From the NCBI GenBank assembly GCA_036268875.1, contig DATATI010000020.1:124001-188000 (forward strand): a stretch of DNA of 64,000 bases, written 5' to 3'. Source of the stretch: Polyangia bacterium. Lineage in GTDB: Bacteria > Myxococcota_A > Polyangia > Fen-1088. The translations under genes were made by a program, and so were the position numbers. Every line of letters starts with the position of its first letter. The stretch's first letter is position 1. The notes under the pieces were generated by a model that ran no database searches, was not told where the DNA came from, and was given only the letters and a program-made list of their open reading frames with translations. Positions 7,834 to 17,431 of the stretch are shown in pieces.

Positions 7834-10491
7834 TCATTGCCACCTGAAGCTGTTCAGGTTCAGCCCGCCGGTGTCGAAGAAGACCCGCAGCCGATGGCTG
7901 CCGGCGGTCAGGTTGACGTTGGGCAGAGTGGCATTGATCCAGGTCTGCCAGCCGCCGGTGTTGGCAATGCTGACCGATCCGCCCACGCGCGCGCCGTCAA
8001 CCTCCAGGTGCAGATTGCCACCACCCACCATCGACGCCACCCGGAACGAAGCGGTGTGGGTCGCCGCCGTGGTGACGTTCACCGAGTACATCAACCATTC
8101 GCCGGTATCGATCCAGCCGACATTGGAGCCGCCGCCGGTATCAGTGGTGTTCTCCAGATCGACGCCCGGGCTGCCGGCGACGCGGTTGGTGACCGGACCC
8201 ATGTCGACGTTGTCGGTGTCGTGATAGGCGACGCCCTCTCCGCCCTCGTCGAAATTTTCCGCCTGTACCGTGCCAGGCAGCGAGGCGGGCGTGCCGGCGA
8301 AGGGTGTGCTGCCACTGGTGCCACCGGTTCCGCCGCCGCTGCCGCCGGTTCCACCGCCGCCATTGGTCGACTGGAACGTGAAGCTGTTCAGGTTGAAGGC
8401 GACGTTGTTAGAGGCGAGGCTGATGATGAACACGCGCAGCACGTGCTGACCGCCGGGCAACGAGATTCCGTTCCTGGTCACCGTGGTCCAGGTCGTCCAG
8501 GAGCCCGTGTTGGAAACCGTGATCGGCCCGGTGACGTCCGTGCCGTCGACCTCGACCCGGAAGGTGCCGCCACCGCCCGACGACGCCACGCGCGCCGACA
8601 AGTTGAACATGCCGCCGCCAGCGGGCGCGATGTTCGCGGTGTACTTCAACCACTCGCCGGCGTTGATCCAGCCGACGTCGAAGGCACCTTCGTTCGGCGA
8701 CGCCTGCACGTCGACACCTTCGTTCGGGCGGAAGGCGCCACCCTGGTTGGTTGGGTCGGCGTCATGGTAGGCCACGCCCTCGCCGCCGTTGTCGAAGTCC
8801 TCGGCTTCGATGGTGCCCGGAATGTTCAAGGTGGTGAACGGCGTCGACGGTGCCTGCGGCGGCAACAAACCGTACACCGACACCATGTTCGAGAACGACG
8901 GGACATAGACCTTCCCGTTGGCCACCACCGGCGGGTTGAATTTGGCGAAGGTCTGGGTGTTGTTGGCGGACGTGTTGCTGTCCCACAGCAGCGACAGGTT
9001 TTCGGCGTTGTAGGCGCGCAGGATGCCCGGAACAGTGGCGTGGTTGGCGTCGCCGGACAGCGGCGTGGTGGCCCAGAGGATCGCGCTGCCGCCGTTCGAA
9101 TTGTTCGCCGAGATGGTCATCATGCCACCCGGCATGCCCACCGGCGGCAAGTTGGCGCCGCTGGCAAAGGGCGAGGTTCCGAATTTGCCGGTGGACGGAT
9201 TGAAGCGAAAACCGCGCAGAAAGTCGTTCTCGCCCCACACATATAAATTGAGACCAGCCGGGCTTTGCCAGGCCACCGGACTGTTGTGAATGTGGTGAGT
9301 GGAATTCACGATGGACGTGTTGACCGCCTGGAACCACTGTGGGATCTGCGAATCGGAATTGTTCTCGCCGCCCAGATTGCCGGTCGGCATCAGGTAGATC
9401 TTCCCTTCCTTGCTGCCGGTGACGACCGAAGACGTTCCGGGCAACATGATCGGCCCGCACGATCCCAGATCGACGTCGCCGGCGTTCAAGTTCGCCCAGT
9501 TGCCCGCGGTGAAGAACGACGATCGCGCCAGCGTGCGGGGAGCCAGCTTCAGCAGCGATTCGCCGAAGTTGTTGCTGCCGTCCCAGGTGCCGTTGCCGGT
9601 GGCGACGAACAGGTTGCCGGCCGAATCGAATGCCGGCCCGGCGCCGCCCATCCAGATGCCGGCCTGCGATCCGCTGGGCGTCGCGTTCATCGATCCGACC
9701 AGAGACAAACTGGCGGCGTCGAAGCCAGCCACCAGGCCGTGATAGGAACCGTCGTCGCAGAACGAAGACCAGGCCACGTAGACCACGCCGCTGGACAGCG
9801 CCAGCGCCGGACGCTGGTTGTTGGTGGTCGAGTTGAAACCCGCAAAGCTGATCGTCTGCGGGCTGTGCCGTTCGGCCCCGGTGGTGATGTCCACCGCGTG
9901 CAGCTGCTGGGTGGTGCCTCCGTTGACCGCCCGGGTGACGAAATAGATCGTGTTCGTCGAACTGTCGATCACCGGCGTGCTGACGATGCCGATGTTGCCG
10001 ATGAAGTCGACGTAGTTGCCGCCGCAAGCGCCTTGCCCGACGTCGTGGTTGTTGGTCGGGCGGCCGCCGTTATTGAAGTTGGTCTTCCACAATGGGTTGC
10101 CGGCCTTGTCCGCGTCGAAGGCGTAAACGGTGTTGTTCGCCGTGGCCACCCAGACGACGTTGTGGGTTCCGCCAGCGATGGAGACGTTCGACCCGTAAAG
10201 CACGCCGGCCAGCACCTGGTCGTCAACCGACAGCGCGAACAGCTTGCCGAACTGACCGCTGGTCACATTCGACGGGGTCAGCGTGGTCTCAGAGAGGTTG
10301 GCGCCGGTCCGCTGATTGTTGTAGTTCCGGGTCAGGACGTTGAACGATCCCAGCGCCGAGGATTGGCCCTGGGAATTGTCGTCAACGACGTCTTCCGATG
10401 CACAAGACAGCAGCGGGAGGACGGCACAGACCCCGACAAGCGCCAAGATCGGCCCCGCGGACAGGACAACGGACTTCCTTTGTCGTGTCAT
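7834..10491 (-). CDS. beta-propeller lipoprotein with two CBM6 domains
   Basis: An 885-residue protein with a signal peptide and lipobox (LPLLSCASED) and AGAAGGAAG upstream of ATG 10491. Residues about 50-540 form a PQQ-like/quinoprotein-type beta-propeller (NNTVYAFDADKAGNPLW, TGNGTWDGSNNFGESLLKL, GKIYLMPTGNLGG). Two CBM6-like carbohydrate-binding modules follow, at about 555-700 (starting IPGTIEAEDFDNGGEGVAYHD) and about 737-885 (LPGTVQAENFDEGGEGVAYHD), separated by a Gly/Thr/Ser linker. The modules probably bind polysaccharide ligands outside the cell. Whether the propeller is an enzyme or a structural part is unknown; I did not find a clear PQQ dehydrogenase active site. Confidence 0.85.
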   Translation of the reverse strand: MTRQRKSVVLSAGPILALVGVCAVLPLLSCASEDVVDDNSQGQSSALGSFNVLTRNYNNQRTGANLSETTLTPSNVTSGQFGKLFALSVDDQVLAGVLYGSNVSIAGGTHNVVWVATANNTVYAFDADKAGNPLWKTNFNNGGRPTNNHDVGQGACGGNYVDFIGNIGIVSTPVIDSSTNTIYFVTRAVNGGTTQQLHAVDITTGAERHSPQTISFAGFNSTTNNQRPALALSSGVVYVAWSSFCDDGSYHGLVAGFDAASLSLVGSMNATPSGSQAGIWMGGAGPAFDSAGNLFVATGNGTWDGSNNFGESLLKLAPRTLARSSFFTAGNWANLNAGDVDLGSCGPIMLPGTSSVVTGSKEGKIYLMPTGNLGGENNSDSQIPQWFQAVNTSIVNSTHHIHNSPVAWQSPAGLNLYVWGENDFLRGFRFNPSTGKFGTSPFASGANLPPVGMPGGMMTISANNSNGGSAILWATTPLSGDANHATVPGILRAYNAENLSLLWDSNTSANNTQTFAKFNPPVVANGKVYVPSFSNMVSVYGLLPPQAPSTPFTTLNIPGTIEAEDFDNGGEGVAYHDADPTNQGGAFRPNEGVDVQASPNEGAFDVGWINAGEWLKYTANIAPAGGGMFNLSARVASSGGGGTFRVEVDGTDVTGPITVSNTGSWTTWTTVTRNGISLPGGQHVLRVFIISLASNNVAFNLNSFTFQSTNGGGGTGGSGGGTGGTSGSTPFAGTPASLPGTVQAENFDEGGEGVAYHDTDNVDMGPVTNRVAGSPGVDLENTTDTGGGSNVGWIDTGEWLMYSVNVTTAATHTASFRVASMVGGGNLHLEVDGARVGGSVSIANTGGWQTWINATLPNVNLTAGSHRLRVFFDTGGLNLNSFRWQ

Positions 10492-11088
10492 ATCTCATGG
10501 CTTCCTTCTTGTCGCCGGGGGCACGGCAACGGAAGCAACCGTAGCATGGGTCGTTTCGGATGGATCGTACAAATCGCCGGATTTCCCGGAACGTCACAGC
10601 GTTTCAGACCGGAGACGCTCGTTGCCAATCGGTGACGGTCTTGACCAGGTGCGAAAAACGCGGCGCGGAAAATCAGGGATTCGCCGGCCCGAAAACTGGT
10701 GCGGTCTTTGCGAGAGACAACTCGACATGAATGCCGACCATCAGGGCAAAAGCCCGACCTCGGGAAGCCCAATGCCGGGCCTGCAGGTGGGTGTGCGTGC
10801 TTTGGTGTTCGAAGGGTATCTGGACCATGACCGCTTCGCCGAAAGCGGGGCGGTTTCGCGAGGGATCGTGGGACTGCGGGGGGGATTCGGGACGTCAGGT
10901 TTGCGTTTGGTTTTGCGCGCTGGGGTTGGTGGTTTGGTGGAGGAAGGTGGCGCGTTGAGCGAACGTTTGCCGGGCGTCCCGGATCGCAGGGGTTTCGTGG
11001 CCCTCGCCGGGGTTTCTTTGGAAGGCAGCGACAAAGTGCCCGGCACCGATCTGTTGGCGTCGCTGGGCGACGGTGGTAAGCACGGGCG
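10492..11088. other. gene-free region upstream of crcB with a GT-rich tract
   Basis: About 600 bp with no believable gene. Open frames cross it on both strands, but their translations are low-quality and they run antisense into flanking genes. The plus strand is strikingly G/T-rich from about 10870 to 10950, with closely spaced G runs at 10922-10950. The first 100 bp must hold the promoter of the CBM6 lipoprotein, and the last part any crcB promoter. I looked for a fluoride riboswitch before crcB and did not find its consensus. Confidence 0.5.
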
Positions 11089-11457
11089 ATGGCTCGCTTC
11101 CTTCTGGTCTGCCTGGGCGGCGCGGCGGGAACCGGCGCGCGCTTTCTGATCGGGTCGTGGGCGGTGAAGACCTTCGGGACCGGGTTCCCGTGGGGAACGT
11201 TGTTCATCAACGTGCTGGGCTCGTTTCTGATCGTCATCGTCCTCGGCGCCAGCTTGGAGCGAGCGGGGATCTCGCCGAACATGCGGCTGGTGCTGGCCAC
11301 CGGCGTGATGGGCGGCTTCACCACCTATTCGTCGTTCAACTTTGAAAGCCTGCGCCTGTTTCAGCACGGCTCGCTGGCCCTGGGCCTGACGTACATGGGC
11401 GCGACGGTGTTCGGGTGTTTGCTGGCGGGCAGCCTGGGTCTGCTGCTGGCCCGTTGA
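11089..11457 (+). CDS. crcB: fluoride exporter CrcB/Fluc
   Basis: A 122-residue inner-membrane protein with four predicted transmembrane helices. Family signatures are visible: GGAAGTGARFLIG near the N-terminus, GTLFINVLGSFLIG-like (WGTLFINVLGSFLIV) and GFTTYSSFNFE, which includes the conserved Thr/Ser/Phe pore residues. Fluc proteins work as dual-topology dimers that let fluoride leave the cytoplasm. A single-gene version, as here, normally forms homodimers. No fluoride riboswitch was recognised upstream. The Lhr helicase gene starts 14 bp after its stop, so the two may share a transcript. Confidence 0.95.
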   Translation: MARFLLVCLGGAAGTGARFLIGSWAVKTFGTGFPWGTLFINVLGSFLIVIVLGASLERAGISPNMRLVLATGVMGGFTTYSSFNFESLRLFQHGSLALGLTYMGATVFGCLLAGSLGLLLAR

Positions 11458-11471
11458 CGCGCGGGTGAAAG

Positions 11472-14400
11472 GTGAGCGCAGGCGACGCTTCCGACGGGGC
11501 CGATCCGCTGGCGACATTCCAGCCGGCCACCCGTCGCTGGTTCGCCCAGACCTTCGGGGCACCCACCGCCGTGCAACGCGCCGGCTGGCCGCCCATCACC
11601 GCCGGCGCGCACGCGCTGCTGCTGGCGCCCACCGGCAGCGGCAAGACGCTGGCGGCGTTTCTCGCTTGCCTGGATCGCCTGGGCGCCGCGCCGGCAGGAC
11701 GGCCGGCGGGCGTGCGCGTGGTCTACGTGTCGCCGCTGAAGGCGCTGGCCTACGACGTTGAACGCAACCTGAACACGCCGCTGCAAGGGATCGCCCGCGT
11801 CGCGCACGAGCTGGGCCTGCCGTTCAATCAGCCGCGCGTCGCCGTGCGCACCGGCGACACGCCGCCGGCCGCCCGGCGCGAGATGTTGCGCCGGCCAGCG
11901 GAGATTCTGATCACCACGCCCGAGTCGCTGTACCTGATGCTGGGCTCGGCGGCGCGCGAGACGTTGCGTCTGTGCGACACCGTCATCGTCGACGAGATTC
12001 ATGCCCTGGCGCCCACCAAGCGCGGCGCGCACCTGTCGCTGTCGCTGGAACGCCTCAGCGCCCTGTGCGCCCGCGATCCGCAGCGCATCGGTCTGTCCGC
12101 GACCCAGCGCCCGCTGGACGAAGTCGGGCGATTCCTGGGCGGCGATCGCCCGGTCGCGCTGGTCGACAGCGCCGAACCGCCGCGCCTCGATCTGGCCATC
12201 GAAGTTCCCGTCGACGACATGGAGGCGGTGCGGGCGGCGACGGCGCGCGCGCACAACGACACTGACCGTGACGGCGCAGCGCAAGGGATCTGGGCGGCCA
12301 TCCACCCGCGCCTTCTGGAACTGGTGCGCGCCCACCGCAGCACCATCATCTTCACCAACAGCCGCCGCCTGTGCGAACGCCTGGCCCAGAGCCTGAACGA
12401 TCTTGACGCCGCCACCAACGCCGACAGCGGCCCACTGGTGCTGGCCCATCACGGCAGCGTGGCCCGCGCCCAACGCGAGGAGATCGAGCTTCTGCTCAAG
12501 ACCGGCGCCTTGCGCGGGCTCGTCGCTACCAGCTCGCTGGAACTGGGCATCGACATGTCCGCCGTTGATCTGGTGATCCAGATCGAATCGCCTGGCACGG
12601 CGGCGCGCGGGCTGCAAAGGATCGGGCGCGCTGGCCATCAGGTGGGCGCGCGCAGCACCGGCCGCATTTTTCCCAAGCACCGCGGCGATCTGCTGGAGGC
12701 GACGGTGGTGGCCCAGCGAATGGCCGCCGGCGCCGTCGAGCCGATCCGCGTCCCGCGCAACACACTGGACGTGCTGGCCCAGCAGATCGTGGCCATGGTC
12801 AGCATGGACGCCTGGCCGCTGGCGGCGCTGGAATCGCTGGTCCGGCGCGCCCACGGATTCTCCGCGCTGTCGCGCGATGGTTTGACGGCGGTGCTGGACA
12901 TGCTGGCCGGCCGCTATCCATCGGACGCCTTCGCCGATCTGCGCCCGCGCATCGTCTGGGATCGCCAGACCGACATCTTGATCGGGCGGCGCGACGCCCA
13001 GATCGTTTCGCTGGTCAACGGCGGCACCATCCCCGATCGCGGCCTTTATGGCGTGCACCTCGGCGAAGGTGGCCCGCGCATCGGCGAGCTGGACGAAGAG
13101 ATGGTGCACGAATCGCGCGTCGGCGAGATCTTCTTGCTGGGCGCCAGCAGCTGGCGCATCGACGAGATCACCCGCGACCGGGTGATTGTCCAGCCGGCGC
13201 CGGGACAGCCGGGGAAGATGCCCTTCTGGCGCGGCGAGGGTCCCGGCCGGCCGCTGGAGATCGGGCGGGCGCTGGGCGAGATGACCCGACGGTTGGGCGA
13301 GATGGACCAGGCGGCGGCGACGGCGTGGCTGACCACCGAGCATCCGCTGGAGGCGCGGGCCGCCGGCAATCTGTGGCGCTACGTGCGCGCGCAGCAGGAA
13401 GCCACCGGTACTCTGCCCACCGATCGGGCCATCACGGTCGAACGGTTTCGCGACGAGCTGGGCGATTGGCGCGTCTGTTTGCTGTCCCCGTTCGGGGCGC
13501 GCGTGCACGCGCCGTGGGCGCTGGCCCTGCAGGCGCGTCTGGCCGCCAGCGCCGGGTTCGAGGTGCAGACGCTGTGGAGCGACGACGGGATCGCCCTGCG
13601 TTTCGCCAACGCCGACGACCCGCCGCCGGCCGCCGCCTTCGTCCCCGAGCCGGAAGAAGTCCAGGATCTGCTGCTGGCCGAGCTCAGCCGGTCGACCTTG
13701 TTCGCCACTCATTTTCGCGAGAACGCCGCCCGCGCGCTGCTTTTGCCGCGGCGGCGGCCGAACCAGCGCACGCCGCTGTGGACTCAGCGATTGAAGGCGC
13801 AAAATCTGATGGCCGCGGCGCTGCGCCACGCCGATTTTCCCATCGTGCTCGAAACCTATCGCGAGTGTCTCAACGATGTGTTCGACGTGCCGGCGCTGGT
13901 GGCCCTGCTTTCCGCCGTGCGCCGCCGCGAGGTTCAGGTGGTCGAGTCGGAGACCACCTCGGCCTCGCCGTTCGCGCGTTCGCTGGCCTTCGCCTACGTC
14001 GCCGCGTACATGTACGAAGGCGACGCGCCGCTGGCCGAGCGCAAGGCGCAGGCCCTGACCCTGGATCGCAACCTGCTGCGCGATCTGCTGGGCCAGGAAG
14101 AACTGGCCGAGTTGCTGGAGCCGGCAGTCATCGACGCGCTTGGCGCCGAGCTGCAAGCGCTGGCCCCCGAGCGCCGCGCCCACCACGCCGAGGCCGCGCA
14201 CGATCTTCTGCGCCGCCTCGGCGATCTCAGCGCGGCCGAGCTGGCGGCGCGCGCCACTGAGGATCCGCAGCCCTGGCTGGCGGTTCTGGAAAGCAGCGGC
14301 CGCGCGCTGCGGGTGACGGTGGCGGGCGAGGCGCGCTTCATCGCCGCCGAAGACGCCGGCCGCTATCGCGAGGGATTGGGCGTGGCGTTGCCGGCGGATA

Positions 14401-15926
14401 CACCGGCGGCGTTTGCCGCCACCGTCCCGGATGCCTTGCCGGGCCTGGTGGCGCGGTTCGCCCGCACGCACGGGCCCTTCGCCACCGACGACGTGGCGGT
14501 CCGCTTCGGCATCAGCGCCGCCAGCGCGGCGAGCATCGTGCGCGCCCAGGCGGCCAGTGGGCAATTGGCCCAAGGTCCGTTCCGCGTTGATCGGCCGGCC
14601 GCCTGCTGGTGCGACGCCGAGGTGCTGCGCGCGCTGCGCCGGCGCACGCTGACTCATCTGCGCAGTCAAGTGGCGCCCGTCGGCGGCGAAGGGCTGGCGC
14701 GGTTTCTTCCGCGCTGGCACCAGCTGTCATCGTCACCGCCTTCGGGCCCGGCGCGCCTGCGCCAGGCGGTGCAACAACTGGAAGGATTGTTCCTGCCCTT
14801 CGCCGATCTCGAAAACGCGATCCTCCCCGCGAGGATCGACGGTTTCACCGGCGCCGCGCTGGACGAGCTGGGCGCGCTCGGCGAAGTGGTGTGGATCGGG
14901 CGCGGCGGTTCCAGCAGCAGCGACACGCGCGTGGCCTTGTTTCGCCGCGAGCGGGTCCGCGCTCTTCACAACGCGCCGGCCTTGCCCGACGACGCCCCGG
15001 CGCTGGAGCAGGCCATCTGGACCCAGCTCAACGCGCAGGGCGCTTCGTTCTTCGCGCAGCTCCAGCAGGCCTGCGCGGGCGTCACCTCCGACGAGATCCT
15101 GGCGGCGCTGTGGCAGCTGGTGTGGGCCGGCCTGGTCACCAACGACACCTTTCAACCGTTGCGCGCCATCGCCGCCGCGCGCCGCTCGAAAAGCGCCCGG
15201 CCGGCGGCGCGCCTGACCGTCGCGCAAGCGGCCGGGCGCTGGTCGACGGTGGCGGCGCTGATGCAACCACCGCTGCCCGACACGCAACGCGCGCACGCCC
15301 GGGCGCTGGCCCTGCTGGAACGATACGGCGTGGTCAGCCGCGAGGCCGCCATCGCCGAAGCCACGCCCGGCGGCTTCGCGCCGCTGGCCCAGGTGATGCG
15401 GGCGATGGAAGAAGCGGGAAAGATCCGCCGCGGTTTCTTCGTCGAAGGCCTCACCGGCGCGCAGTTCGCCCTGCCCGGCGCCGTCGAGCGCCTGCGCGAC
15501 GCGCGTGACAGCGACGCCGACGACCACGCCACGCTGACCCTGGCCGCCGTCGACCCGGCCAATCCCTACGGCGCGCTTCTGCCCTGGCCGACGATTGTCG
15601 GGGCTGGCGTCGGCGGTGGCGCCGACGACGGTGAAGACGCCGCCCCACCGCGCCGCGCGCCCGGCGCCCGCGTGGTGCTGGTGGGCGGCGCTCTGGTCTT
15701 CTTCATCGATCGCAGCGGCCGCCACCTGCGCGTGCTCTCCGACGACGACGCCGCCGTCGCGGCGGGTGTGTCGGGCCTGCGCCAGGCGGCCGACCGCCGC
15801 CGCCCGCGCCAGCTGCGTGTCGACACCATCAACAGCACCCCGGCCCTGCGCAGCCCGTTCGTGCCGACCTTGCGCGCCGCCGGCTTTCGCCTGGAACCCG
15901 GCGCGATCGTGCTCGACCCGCCTTAA
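11472..15926 (+). CDS. lhr: Lhr-type large ATP-dependent helicase
   Basis: A 1484-residue superfamily-2 helicase, full length for the long Lhr family. The start is GTG 11472. Walker A APTGSGKT is at residues 52-59 and the DEIH box at 174-177. Motif VI appears in TAARGLQRIGRAGHQ, followed by the Lhr-specific GRIFPKHRGDLLE stretch. The winged-helix and beta-barrel Lhr core follows, then a long C-terminal Lhr extension with tandem winged-helix-like segments. Lhr proteins translocate 3'-5' on single-stranded DNA and unwind RNA:DNA hybrids, and are linked to DNA repair. The stop codon shares TTAA with the stop of the convergent peptidase gene. Confidence 0.93.
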   Translation: MSAGDASDGADPLATFQPATRRWFAQTFGAPTAVQRAGWPPITAGAHALLLAPTGSGKTLAAFLACLDRLGAAPAGRPAGVRVVYVSPLKALAYDVERNLNTPLQGIARVAHELGLPFNQPRVAVRTGDTPPAARREMLRRPAEILITTPESLYLMLGSAARETLRLCDTVIVDEIHALAPTKRGAHLSLSLERLSALCARDPQRIGLSATQRPLDEVGRFLGGDRPVALVDSAEPPRLDLAIEVPVDDMEAVRAATARAHNDTDRDGAAQGIWAAIHPRLLELVRAHRSTIIFTNSRRLCERLAQSLNDLDAATNADSGPLVLAHHGSVARAQREEIELLLKTGALRGLVATSSLELGIDMSAVDLVIQIESPGTAARGLQRIGRAGHQVGARSTGRIFPKHRGDLLEATVVAQRMAAGAVEPIRVPRNTLDVLAQQIVAMVSMDAWPLAALESLVRRAHGFSALSRDGLTAVLDMLAGRYPSDAFADLRPRIVWDRQTDILIGRRDAQIVSLVNGGTIPDRGLYGVHLGEGGPRIGELDEEMVHESRVGEIFLLGASSWRIDEITRDRVIVQPAPGQPGKMPFWRGEGPGRPLEIGRALGEMTRRLGEMDQAAATAWLTTEHPLEARAAGNLWRYVRAQQEATGTLPTDRAITVERFRDELGDWRVCLLSPFGARVHAPWALALQARLAASAGFEVQTLWSDDGIALRFANADDPPPAAAFVPEPEEVQDLLLAELSRSTLFATHFRENAARALLLPRRRPNQRTPLWTQRLKAQNLMAAALRHADFPIVLETYRECLNDVFDVPALVALLSAVRRREVQVVESETTSASPFARSLAFAYVAAYMYEGDAPLAERKAQALTLDRNLLRDLLGQEELAELLEPAVIDALGAELQALAPERRAHHAEAAHDLLRRLGDLSAAELAARATEDPQPWLAVLESSGRALRVTVAGEARFIAAEDAGRYREGLGVALPADTPAAFAATVPDALPGLVARFARTHGPFATDDVAVRFGISAASAASIVRAQAASGQLAQGPFRVDRPAACWCDAEVLRALRRRTLTHLRSQVAPVGGEGLARFLPRWHQLSSSPPSGPARLRQAVQQLEGLFLPFADLENAILPARIDGFTGAALDELGALGEVVWIGRGGSSSSDTRVALFRRERVRALHNAPALPDDAPALEQAIWTQLNAQGASFFAQLQQACAGVTSDEILAALWQLVWAGLVTNDTFQPLRAIAAARRSKSARPAARLTVAQAAGRWSTVAALMQPPLPDTQRAHARALALLERYGVVSREAAIAEATPGGFAPLAQVMRAMEEAGKIRRGFFVEGLTGAQFALPGAVERLRDARDSDADDHATLTLAAVDPANPYGALLPWPTIVGAGVGGGADDGEDAAPPRRAPGARVVLVGGALVFFIDRSGRHLRVLSDDDAAVAAGVSGLRQAADRRRPRQLRVDTINSTPALRSPFVPTLRAAGFRLEPGAIVLDPP

Positions 15927-17431
15927 CGTTCGAACATCTGTTCGACCGGCACCACGCGCACGGCGCCCTTGGCCAGCGGCAGCGGAAATTTTTCGATCAG
16001 GCGATCGGTGGCCAGCACGTCGGGCGGCGTCCCGCTGGTGTCATAGGTGATCGGTGTCGGCTGCTTCGACAGCAGCTTGGCCTGCAGGCCGGCGCCGTCC
16101 TGCGCGACGATGGCGACGGCCAGATTCGAAACCGACAGGTGCTTGCGGATGGCCCGATCCACGTCGGCCTTTTTCATCTTCGGCAGACGCGCCTGCAGCT
16201 CGGCGATCAGATCCTTGCCGTAGATGGCGGCGTCGATGGCATAGCCCAGGCGCCGCGACACGTCCTGCGTCCACAGGTTGGCATAGTTGGTCAGGAAGAC
16301 CTTGGTGGCCTGGAACGCCGCCTCTGGAATGCCGTCGTGGATCAGTCGGTCGGTCTCGAACAGCGCCGCCCGCAGGGCGAACAGCGCGTTCTGCGGCGGC
16401 ACCGGCCGCAACCACAATTCGAAGTGCTGTTGCCGGCGCGGAATATTCGGCAGGGGAAACGTCGACCAGCCGTCCTGGATGAAATTTTCCACATAGGCAT
16501 AGTCGCCATAGTTGAGACCGCGGTTGCCGCGCAGCTCGTTCATCAGGACGCCGCTGAAGGTCCGGTGCTCACCCAGGTAAGAACGGGCCACGAAAAGCGG
16601 GTAGAAATCCGCGTCGTGGCGGGTGATGGAGATGGCGTGTCCGATGGAGATGGCGTCGGCGCGGGCGTCTTTCTCGACGATCAAGACCTGCGTCCCGCGC
16701 AACACGGGCGGCTTGGGCAGCGCCGGCAAGGGCGGGCTCTTGCTGGGCAGCGCGGCGAAGCGGCCAGCGAACGCCTCGGCGAATCCGTCTGGATAGCCGC
16801 CGGCCACGCCGACGATCATCCGGTCCTGGGCAAAGTGACGGGCGAAAAATTGCCGAACATCGTCAAGGCTGATGGCCCGCAGCCCGGCCACCGTTCCCTC
16901 CGACGGATAGCCATACGGATGGCCCTGGTAAAGCACCGACGCCATCGCCTGCTTGCCCAGCTCTTCGTCGGCGTTGCCGCGCAGACTTTTGGTGATGGCA
17001 TCGACGGCGTCCTGTCGGTTGCGGGTGAAATCGTCGGCGGCGAAACGCGGCGTGAGGATCTGCTGGGCCAGCAACTCGGCGAAGGCGGCCAGGTTGTCGC
17101 GGTGAACCATCCCTTCGAAGACCACCGATTCTTTATCGGCATAGACGCCGATCTGCGCCGCCATCGGGTAAAGGGCGTCCAGCACTTCGGCGTAGGTTCG
17201 CGCGCGGGTGCCGCCGTGGCCGACCATCTCGGCGGTCAGGGCGGCCAGACCTTCCTTGCCCTTCGGATCGTCGACGGCGCCGACGCGAAAGACGATCCGG
17301 ATGGCCACCAGCGGGTTGTCCGGCGAACGCACGAACACCGTCTTCGGCGCGCTGGCCGCCCGGACGCGGCCGGCGGCCGCCGCCAGCAACAAGAACGAAA
17401 GCACCATCAGCGCCCTCCCCCGGCGATTCAT
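15923..17431 (-). CDS. M16 peptidase-like protein, non-catalytic partner
   Basis: A 502-residue exported M16 (insulinase/pitrilysin) family protein with an N-terminal signal sequence. Where active members carry HxxEH, this one has LTAEMVGHGG, so the zinc site is missing. The rest of the fold is recognisable, including HPYGYPSEGTVAGLRAISLDDVRQFF and the C-terminal half. Such inactive subunits pair with a zinc-bearing partner in bacterial M16B heterodimers. That partner is directly upstream and overlaps by ATGA (17428-17431), implying coupled translation at about equal amounts. Its stop codon shares TTAA (15923-15926) with lhr on the other strand. Confidence 0.9.
   Translation of the reverse strand: MNRRGRALMVLSFLLLAAAAGRVRAASAPKTVFVRSPDNPLVAIRIVFRVGAVDDPKGKEGLAALTAEMVGHGGTRARTYAEVLDALYPMAAQIGVYADKESVVFEGMVHRDNLAAFAELLAQQILTPRFAADDFTRNRQDAVDAITKSLRGNADEELGKQAMASVLYQGHPYGYPSEGTVAGLRAISLDDVRQFFARHFAQDRMIVGVAGGYPDGFAEAFAGRFAALPSKSPPLPALPKPPVLRGTQVLIVEKDARADAISIGHAISITRHDADFYPLFVARSYLGEHRTFSGVLMNELRGNRGLNYGDYAYVENFIQDGWSTFPLPNIPRRQQHFELWLRPVPPQNALFALRAALFETDRLIHDGIPEAAFQATKVFLTNYANLWTQDVSRRLGYAIDAAIYGKDLIAELQARLPKMKKADVDRAIRKHLSVSNLAVAIVAQDGAGLQAKLLSKQPTPITYDTSGTPPDVLATDRLIEKFPLPLAKGAVRVVPVEQMFER

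Noticed and set aside
10960-11088. Possible fluoride riboswitch before crcB
   Set aside because: The conserved GGxGAUGG and downstream pseudoknot segments could not be located; a GGGCGATGG match is simply the start codon region.
10741-11562. Minus-strand frame over the gene-free region and crcB
   Set aside because: It runs antisense to crcB and the start of lhr; composition is Arg/Pro-rich without motifs.
11361-14720. A minus-strand open frame of over 1100 codons
   Set aside because: It is antisense to lhr, whose helicase motifs are unambiguous; the translation is Arg/Gln/Gly-rich with no domains, as expected from high-GC shadow frames.
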